Positions 62,501 through 64,000 of a stretch of 64,000 nucleotides of DNA are shown here, in pieces. Source of the stretch: Morinoia aosen (taxonomy: Eukaryota > Arthropoda > Malacostraca > Amphipoda > Talitridae); assembly GCA_030386875.1 (NCBI GenBank), contig CM059560.1, forward strand, positions 25,579,683 through 25,643,682. Direction: 5' to 3'. Each line of letters opens with the position of its first letter. The stretch's first letter is position 1. The position numbers and the translations under genes are program-made. The notes under the pieces were generated by a model that saw only the letters and a list, made by a program, of their open reading frames with translations, did no database searches and had not been told where the DNA came from.

Positions 62501-63532
62501 CACATAATCCATGTATTGAAAATGTAAATAGATATAAATTCATCTTGATAAAATTAATTATATAAATCTCACAATGCTCCTCTAATCCCTACGGACATGT
62601 ACAGGATGGTGCTTTTCTGTCCTTCGATAAGGCACTTTGGTCTCATCGAAATTTAAACCTCAAGTGTTCTTTTAATCAAATAATTTTGGAAATATTTGTC
62701 AAGCTTTCCCAGAGTGAATAATTTTGGATGTTGACAGGAAAGCATTACATTTCATCATTTATTCCTAGATGCATTGCAGGCTGCAAAAGCTTCTCTCGGC
62801 TTACCTCGGTAGTGTCTAAGAACGTGAGCTGAAGGAATAGAATATTTATGGATGATAATGTTCTTGTAGCATAAATACCGTCTTCGAAGCCTTAAGGTGT
62901 AAAGGATTATATCATTCAAGAGTATAAATGGATTTGTGATGCAGGTCGAGCAGCTTTGGAACTCGTTTTCTAACTGTTTTTTTTAGTTCGTTCATTTTCT
63001 TTCGTTCAATTTTAATGTGTTAAAACACTTGGGTACCGCTGAAAAATATTATAAATAAACAAATGAAAAGTAGAGCTCATGGCATTCTTCAGTTTCTCAA
63101 ACTTGAAAAACCAGATACACGCTAGCGCGCCACTGAGAATACTAACAAACTAACAAATACATCTCACCAACAATCCCGTGTTTTCAAACACGAGTGCAAG
63201 TGTTAATATAATTCATAATCTTATTGGAGTTTTCTATTAAATAGGCCAATATTGCGCTTGGATTTGAGAATTTCAACATTTCAACTCGTACGAATCCAAC
63301 CAAAAAGCTCTCGTAAAATTGGAAACGGTTGCAGCTGCCGCTGCTGGCAGCTTTGACTGCCCCAGAGCTGCAGGCGCGGCACTGGGAGCAAATGGAGGGA
63401 GTGGTGGGAGGTCACCTGCCCCCCACACTGACGGTGAACTACATCCACCACATCCTCGGCTACGCGCCGCAGCTCATCCGAGTGGCCAGGGAGGCGAAGC
63501 TGCAGCACCGCATGGAGGAGCTGCTAGCTACG
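26180..63532 (+). CDS. Axonemal dynein heavy chain, N-terminal part (split gene)
   Basis: Motor ATPase subunit of ciliary/flagellar dynein arms; only the tail and the start of the linker lie in the window. Exons: 26180-26599, 29260-29660, 30313-30454, 45264-45420, 49111-49210, 51339-51529, 52980-53275, 53786-53966, 54975-55104, 56677-56760, 56887-56964, 57054-57221, 58598-58726, 59884-59997, 61718-61861, 63335-63532, about 978 codons. Every junction is phase-consistent except around 45420-49111, where a stretch is missing. Diagnostic family features seen: DPYN followed by a Gly-Ile-Thr motif before the early tail; VADQMVCNTL; and at the linker start LPLLAAL...LQARHWEQM. AAA domains must lie beyond 64000. 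The single-headed inner-arm group is my best guess, from the DPYN region. The gene is intron-rich, with a 14.8 kb intron. No gene symbol is assigned. Confidence 0.75.
26600..29259. other. Dynein intron 1
   Basis: No coding exon recognised. It contains a cluster of CRE-like sites (28168-28472) and a perfect short palindrome, GATATGCGACGCATATC, at about 28814-28830. Confidence 0.5.
28168..28472. promoter_or_regulatory. Cluster of CRE-like sites
   Basis: Two perfect TGACGTCA sites (28188-28195 and 28369-28376), a TGCGTCA-type half site near 28168, and a doubled ACGTCACGTCA at 28461-28471, all within 305 bp of dynein intron 1. Function is unproven. Confidence 0.4.
29260..29660 (+). CDS. Dynein heavy chain exon 2
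   Basis: The acceptor TCTTACAG precedes PGYSSEDDSATPPATPQ; the exon ends in phase 2 at DPYNF-AG|GTAACT. The last residues, NSELVFYLGLM then NYDPYNF, match the conserved DPYN motif of inner-arm dynein tails. A second open frame over the same bases (29210-29491) does not join to its neighbours. Confidence 0.7.
30313..30454 (+). CDS. Dynein heavy chain exon 3
   Basis: 142 nt; its first base completes the Arg codon of exon 2. It encodes VLPGRPDCGNYALLSSSGIT and then the FEDLQDFHRD region, and ends phase 0 after LRQ at GTGGGA. The pattern of NY-x-hydrophobic-S-x-S/G-GIT followed by a Phe-x-x-Leu helix fits the segment after DPYN in dynein tails. Confidence 0.75.
31690..32546 (-). pseudogene. Tc1/mariner-like transposase relic
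   Basis: Read on the minus strand, the right end encodes RRGKSIRNISAETSIHF and the HTH region SQRTVRRRVEKMNLRKCKVT, and the left end encodes the Tc1 catalytic-region signature DWPPQPPDLNPIEN (around 31776-31825). Frame changes and stops between them make it inactive. The N-terminal end stops at the edge of the 5.1 kb inverted-repeat unit that begins at 32547. Confidence 0.75.
32764..32930. repeat. Hairpin (inverted repeat) element
   Basis: Arms of about 44 bp (32764-32807 and 32886-32930; GCTCCCGGTTGCACGTGCC inverted at the right end with one mismatch) enclose an inner 12-bp stem, CAATACATTCAC with GTGAATGTATTG. The whole segment can fold on itself. Confidence 0.8.
33411..33676 (-). mobile_element. 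Retroposon copy 1 (SINE-like)
   Basis: Minus-strand copy of the approximately 350-bp retroposon described at 51882-52239; truncated at its 3' end. It retains the 5' end CCTCAGAGGGATACAA and the GTTCACTGCTGTCCTG block. Confidence 0.75.
33689..34567. mobile_element. Foldback element with long arms and helix-turn-helix ORF
   Basis: Flanked by TA on both sides, starting GTGTCCCACAAA near 33693 and ending in the inverse near 34563. The two arms, about 300-370 bp each, are imperfect inverted repeats that meet around a 200-bp loop. The loop and arm edge encode MQFTHEQ...AINEKFSG...VYRTVRKLERK on the plus strand (about 34041-34268), a helix-turn-helix resembling the DUF4817 domain common in insect mobile elements. 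No transposase catalytic region is present. Confidence 0.7.
34568..34920. mobile_element. Second foldback element
   Basis: Arms of about 145 bp (34570-34715 and 34776-34920) are inverted repeats: GCAGAAAAACGCAAAATAAA in the left arm answers its near-complement in the right. It abuts the previous element, with TA at each side. The start TACAGGGTGTT resembles ends of mariner-like elements. Confidence 0.7.
35061..35120 (-). ncRNA. Hammerhead-like ribozyme motif (minus strand)
   Basis: Minus strand: CTGATGA (35109-35103), stem II region GCCC...GGAC with one mispair, GAAA (35084-35081), then CGCGTC with the predicted cut after C at 35075. Stem I can form from TTTTTAGC with GCAAAA. Weaker than the plus-strand copy. 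Confidence 0.5.
35312..35368 (+). ncRNA. Hammerhead-like ribozyme motif (plus strand)
   Basis: Plus strand: CTGATGA at 35322-35328, one spacer base, stem II GTCC with GGAC around a 9-nt loop, GAAA at 35347-35350, a very short stem III in CGCG, and cleavage expected after GTC at 35354-35356. The flanks TTTTTAGC and GCAAAA pair as stem I. This minimal form is typical of Penelope-like retroelements. Confidence 0.6.
35768..36132 (-). mobile_element. Retroposon copy 2 (SINE-like)
   Basis: Minus-strand copy with an (AATCT)n tail at 35768-35777 and the 5' end near 36132. Same body as the 51882 copy. Confidence 0.75.
38411..38514. repeat. Three tandem units of about 35 bp
   Basis: The unit AAGAATTGGGAACCCAGCGC continuing AGCAAAG occurs three times in a row with a few changes. 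Origin unknown. Confidence 0.8.
40015..40281. mobile_element. MITE, PIF/Harbinger-like
   Basis: A 267-bp element with long inverted arms starting AGGGCCGTTTACAC and ending GTGTAAACGGCCCT, flanked by the 3-bp target duplication TTA (40012-40014 and 40282-40284). The arms continue inward for most of the element. TTA-type 3-bp duplications are a feature of PIF/Harbinger transposons. No coding capacity. Confidence 0.8.
40680..40860. promoter_or_regulatory. CpG-rich patch with NRF1-type and CRE sites
   Basis: A GC- and CpG-rich patch inside an AT-rich intron. It has a perfect palindromic GCGCATGCGC (40749-40758, NRF1/Ewg type) and a perfect TGACGTCA (40763-40770), plus a (GC)n stretch. It looks like a promoter, perhaps an internal or unrelated start; no exon is established beside it. 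Confidence 0.4.
41500..41890. repeat. Diverged direct repeat, copy 1
   Basis: Aligns with 42385-42750 in the same orientation (shared GAGGTYGACATTC, CATCAACTAGT-type and TCAAAAACATGA-type stretches). The copies lie about 870 bp apart. Family unknown. Confidence 0.55.
42385..42750. repeat. Diverged direct repeat, copy 2
   Basis: Second copy of the segment at 41500-41890. Stops and indels differ between copies, so it is noncoding. Confidence 0.55.
43085..43800 (-). pseudogene. LINE reverse transcriptase C-terminal relic
   Basis: On the minus strand, joined across stops, one reads MSFKSHVDKTCNKI, then SRVDYCSLVWGD, then MSDHVTPLLNKLGW. These are the hallmark motifs after the reverse transcriptase core in Jockey/CR1-type LINEs. 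In-frame stops precede and follow the DYC motif, so the element is dead. Further upstream, LKLNASKT and FIIFGSKDA fit the RT thumb side. Confidence 0.7.
45264..45420 (+). CDS. Dynein heavy chain exon 4
   Basis: The acceptor GTACGTAG is followed in phase 0 by MDIAGTATPIDDVDVWLASV and a helical stretch ending LSTALLTDADL. Length and the VW...LL...ALL pattern align with the dynein tail part after the WK/VW motif, although the usual aromatic FF..FR.WK residues are absent. The proposed donor G|GTACCA is weak, phase 1. Confidence 0.6.
46042..46413 (+). mobile_element. Retroposon copy 3 (SINE-like)
   Basis: Full-length plus-strand copy with an (AATCT)n tail at 46391-46413; a further (AATCT)n run follows at about 46441. 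Confidence 0.8.
46415..47767. other. Intronic spacer
   Basis: AT-rich. No exon recognised in either strand. The stretch at 47580-47710 shares weak similarity with 49830-49970. Confidence 0.4.
47768..48075. mobile_element. GC-rich structured element with AAAAGGGGCT ends
   Basis: The short inverted ends AAAAGGGGCT (47768-47777) and AGCCCCTTTT (48066-48075) enclose two successive hairpin units that share a core (GGCAACAGAA...TTCTGTTYGTGCC). No target duplication or ORF was found. Likely a MITE or an unknown structured element. Confidence 0.5.
48485..48684 (-). other. Dynein-like exon candidate on the opposite strand
   Basis: A GC-rich open stretch on the minus strand encodes VESTGLMRLECAGAVEREER and then LRDVLRSGLS and DKLLPVVKTGVRQQVV. 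Spacing and character fit the dynein tail segment that lies between exons at 45264 and 49111, which is otherwise missing. A possible donor GTTAGT ends it (about 48482). Reading phases do not match the neighbours neatly, so a small partner exon or another explanation is needed. Alternatives: an unrelated nested gene, or a chance ORF. Confidence 0.4.
49111..49210 (+). CDS. Dynein heavy chain exon 5
   Basis: The acceptor TTGCCTCCAG precedes a 100-nt exon whose first base completes a codon (phase 2 expected before it). It encodes TVRVADQMVCNTLLSLLHNT and ends LREM, phase 0, at GTAATA. The sequence matches the R.AD..+.NTL..L..NS motif of the dynein tail. Confidence 0.75.
51339..51529 (+). CDS. Dynein heavy chain exon 6
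   Basis: Acceptor GTCTTCAG, phase 0 in, phase 2 out at GTAAGA. An acidic start (DYEDSSPQEEAAHEDEE) is followed by SPDLDKILGGVEQVLEICKS, corresponding to the usual 'P.ldd....i..++......+l' part of the tail. Confidence 0.75.
51882..52239 (+). mobile_element. Retroposon copy 4 (reference, SINE-like)
   Basis: A complete 358-bp element from CCCCTCAGGGGGATAC to an (AAT)n tail, flanked by the exact 14-bp target duplication GTGACACTGTGATT (51868-51881 and 52240-52253). That proves retrotransposition by a LINE-type machinery. There is no ORF and no clear tRNA boxes; the source RNA is unknown. The 5' end can form a small CCCC/GGGG hairpin. Confidence 0.88.
52590..52790 (+). repeat. Possible tRNA-derived SINE head
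   Basis: The stretch contains an A-box-like GTGGCGCGGGTGG and a B-box-like TGGATCGATCCCT at about the spacing of tRNA-derived SINEs. No tail or target duplication was identified. Confidence 0.3.
52980..53275 (+). CDS. Dynein heavy chain exon 7
   Basis: The acceptor TTCATCCAG; its first base completes the Ser codon from exon 6. It encodes SRLSRSSTDDENSTLHQMLD then LPQMVSTIRESLETSW and a helical, then acidic Ser-rich tail. The strong GTGAGT at 53276 gives phase 1. Confidence 0.78.
53786..53966 (+). CDS. Dynein heavy chain exon 8
   Basis: Acceptor TATCCCCAG; two bases complete Glu. It encodes SGETDLARQLGAVEALLTKC and LDLNLSAARTWLTDQL, a helical tail segment, and ends HHQVIG in phase 2. The retroposon at 53975 begins only 8 bp after this donor. 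Confidence 0.75.
53975..54329 (+). mobile_element. Retroposon copy 5 at a splice donor
   Basis: Diverged plus-strand copy with tail CTAATCTAATC. The sequence before it (TTGGGTAAAC, spanning the donor) resembles the sequence after it (TTGGGTATAAA), suggesting that the target duplication included the exon 8 splice donor. Confidence 0.7.
54707..54893 (+). mobile_element. Retroposon copy 6, internally deleted
   Basis: It keeps the 5' end CCCCTCAGGGAGATACA and the 3' half with tail ATCTAATCTAA, but lacks about 160 bp of the middle. Confidence 0.7.
54975..55104 (+). CDS. Dynein heavy chain exon 9
   Basis: The acceptor GTGCCCAG; its first base completes Gly. It encodes AVERRIDALEREVTERWLGL and ends VLEVQRV, phase 0, at GTGAGT. 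Strongly GC-rich. Its 3' end and donor seeded the minisatellite that follows. Confidence 0.78.
55105..55838. repeat. Minisatellite of splice-donor-like units
   Basis: About 730 bp of G-rich degenerate units of about 25-30 bp built on GTGAGTGGTGGAGTGT. Some units contain an exact copy of the exon 9 end plus its donor (for example near 55240-55260). About two dozen GTGAGT motifs occur. Long ORFs on both strands are by-products of the repeat. Confidence 0.92.
56222..56248. repeat. Perfect 12-bp-arm palindrome
   Basis: TGTCTATCACGA and its exact inverse are separated by ATA. It lies in a dynein intron; function unknown. Confidence 0.9.
56677..56760 (+). CDS. Dynein heavy chain exon 10
   Basis: 28 codons after GCTGGGCAG: IGSLETRELMITRAFRTVQR to RPE, phase 0 in and out, donor GTGAGG. 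Confidence 0.68.
56887..56964 (+). CDS. Dynein heavy chain exon 11
   Basis: 26 codons, LVCTCMFSRKTFKFLEKIYE to AADL, phase 0, donor GTAAGT. The nearer acceptor at TTCAG|CAGAAAG would break the frame, so the upstream one (GCACACAG, 56886) is chosen. Confidence 0.6.
57054..57221 (+). CDS. Dynein heavy chain exon 12
   Basis: 56 codons between CCTTCCAAG and GTAAGA, phase 0: VEGKYETLFKNLKRLRKCL, then RPSTVAKLKSLL and a coiled-coil-like end HEQVE. It matches the 'kP.s+.eL..l...v......l...i' helical stretch of dynein tails. Confidence 0.78.
57804..58150 (+). mobile_element. Retroposon copy 7 (old)
   Basis: The most diverged plus-strand copy; recognisable by CTATAGGAATTAACACTCC, GTTCACTGCTGACCTG and the GATTCTGCGTTTCCTTAAC block. 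Confidence 0.65.
58598..58726 (+). CDS. Dynein heavy chain exon 13
   Basis: 43 codons after GTACAACAG: ALKYLRITSDREETLRMLEA then a helix ending VEERQRDFQ, phase 0. The donor GTGGCG is weak. Fits the segment just before the linker. Confidence 0.72.
59884..59997 (+). CDS. Dynein heavy chain exon 14
   Basis: 38 codons: LEVSDFTKLSEVEEVIAVKT then QLWRCLDSWEKQGAHWLQ, phase 0. The pattern L..+......LW.....W.......W is the conserved entry into the dynein linker. Donor GTGGGG. Confidence 0.8.
60053..60965 (+). mobile_element. Retroposon copy 8, interrupted
   Basis: Almost identical to the 51882 copy; exact 13-bp target duplication TTCAAAAGAAATC at 60040-60052 and 60966-60978. The body is interrupted at about 60291-60843 by two 271-bp units. 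Confidence 0.88.
60291..60832 (+). repeat. Exact 271-bp tandem duplicate with tRNA-like SINE features
   Basis: 60291-60561 and 60562-60832 appear identical. Each contains GGTGGTCGTTAGCGCG (A-box-like) followed about 45 nt later by GAGTTCTAATCTC (B-box-like), a layout of tRNA-derived SINEs. The pair sits inside retroposon copy 8. Confidence 0.85.
61718..61861 (+). CDS. Dynein heavy chain exon 15
   Basis: 48 codons after GACATTTCAG: TEVRQLKCEEVVSVTRGYRA to LDLLLKKFEEK, phase 0, donor GTGAGA. It leads directly into the RHW motif of the next exon. Confidence 0.8.
63335..63532 (+). CDS. Dynein heavy chain exon 16 (linker start, last in window)
   Basis: 66 codons after GGTTGCAG: LPLLAALTAPELQARHWEQM, later NYIHHILGYAPQLIRVAREA and LQHRMEELLAT. 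Together with the previous exon it forms the canonical 'F...LPL+..L..P.L..RHWEQ+' motif of the dynein heavy chain linker, the strongest single proof of identity. The proposed donor is GTGGGG at 63533; the next exon lies outside the window. Confidence 0.82.
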
Positions 63533-63826
63533 GTGGGGCAACCAGCAAGTGTGTGGGCATGTAGAATATGCGAGACACTTGTTTATTAACTGAATATTTG
63601 TCTTGTAATCGCTCTGTGTTGTGAAATGCTATCGAGTCCCATTGAAATGAGACATTCACTTTGATTACTTGTCAGCTTGCTCGCTAGCTTACTTGGTTTC
63701 TCCGTCTTCCTTACCATTATTTGAAGCCCAGGATATAATCGGCAATAATTGACATCGAATAAATAGAAATATATACTTGATAAAGAGTTACTTGACTGTC
63801 TTCATGATATCTCCCACTGTTTAGAG

Positions 63827-64000
63827 CAGTTTTTCTTAACCTTTTTATTCCCACGGCCTCCTTAAGAATTTACAGGGGGAATTGTGTACGGATGGACTGG
63901 TATATACGAGCTCACAACAAAAAATTTTGTATATAGGTCCTCAAACATGTTCAGCTGTGAAAGTTCACTCTTTGTCGCAAACATAACTGGGAAAAATCAT
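63827..64000 (+). mobile_element. Possible hAT element end
   Basis: CAGTTTTTCTTAACCTTTTT followed by ATTCCCACGGCCTCC resembles the terminal sequence of hAT transposons (CAGnGnTTCTCAACC type). The rest is outside the window. Confidence 0.4.

Noticed and set aside
1-64000. CRISPR arrays, bacterial operons, rRNA or intact tRNA genes
   Set aside because: None seen. Tandem repeats here are minisatellites without spacers, and tRNA-like boxes belong to SINE-type repeats.

Overview
The window reads as arthropod, most likely insect, nuclear DNA. It is AT-rich, has spliced genes with GT-AG introns, TATA and initiator promoters, long introns full of transposable elements, and no bacterial-style gene packing. 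The species cannot be named from the sequence.

Left part (about 1-17,000). Three bZIP transcription factor genes lie in tandem on the minus strand, each with a short first exon, one phase-0 intron of 411-452 bp and a long second exon ending in a leucine zipper. Genes 1 and 2 sit in a recent duplication of about 6.3-6.7 kb that also copied introns, promoters, 3' flanks and a 64-65 bp minisatellite (2 units in one copy, 6 in the other). Gene 3 is older and more diverged, yet all three keep one compact promoter module of about 85 bp, with TATA box and initiator at the same spacing.

Middle part (about 17,000-25,300). No gene can be supported. It holds AT-rich spacer, dispersed repeats and a broken Tc1/mariner transposase fragment.

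Right part (about 25,300-63,532). One large plus-strand gene runs off the right end. Sixteen exons can be joined, nearly all in consistent phase, into a protein matching the tail and the start of the linker of an axonemal (cilium/flagellum) dynein heavy chain. Two RFX X-box-like sites lie upstream, which fits a ciliary gene. One expected stretch of the tail is missing from the plus strand, but an exon-like segment resembling it lies on the opposite strand at about 48.5-48.7 kb, between its expected neighbours.

The dynein introns carry much mobile DNA: a Tc1 relic, a 5.1 kb unit with 32-bp perfect terminal inverted repeats enclosing four palindromic elements (one with a helix-turn-helix ORF, one with a pair of hammerhead-ribozyme motifs of Penelope-like type), a PIF/Harbinger-like MITE, a LINE reverse transcriptase relic, eight copies of an approximately 350-bp retroposon (two with clear target site duplications), and a minisatellite grown directly out of an exon/splice-donor boundary.

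Exon joins and family calls were made by eye, without database searches.
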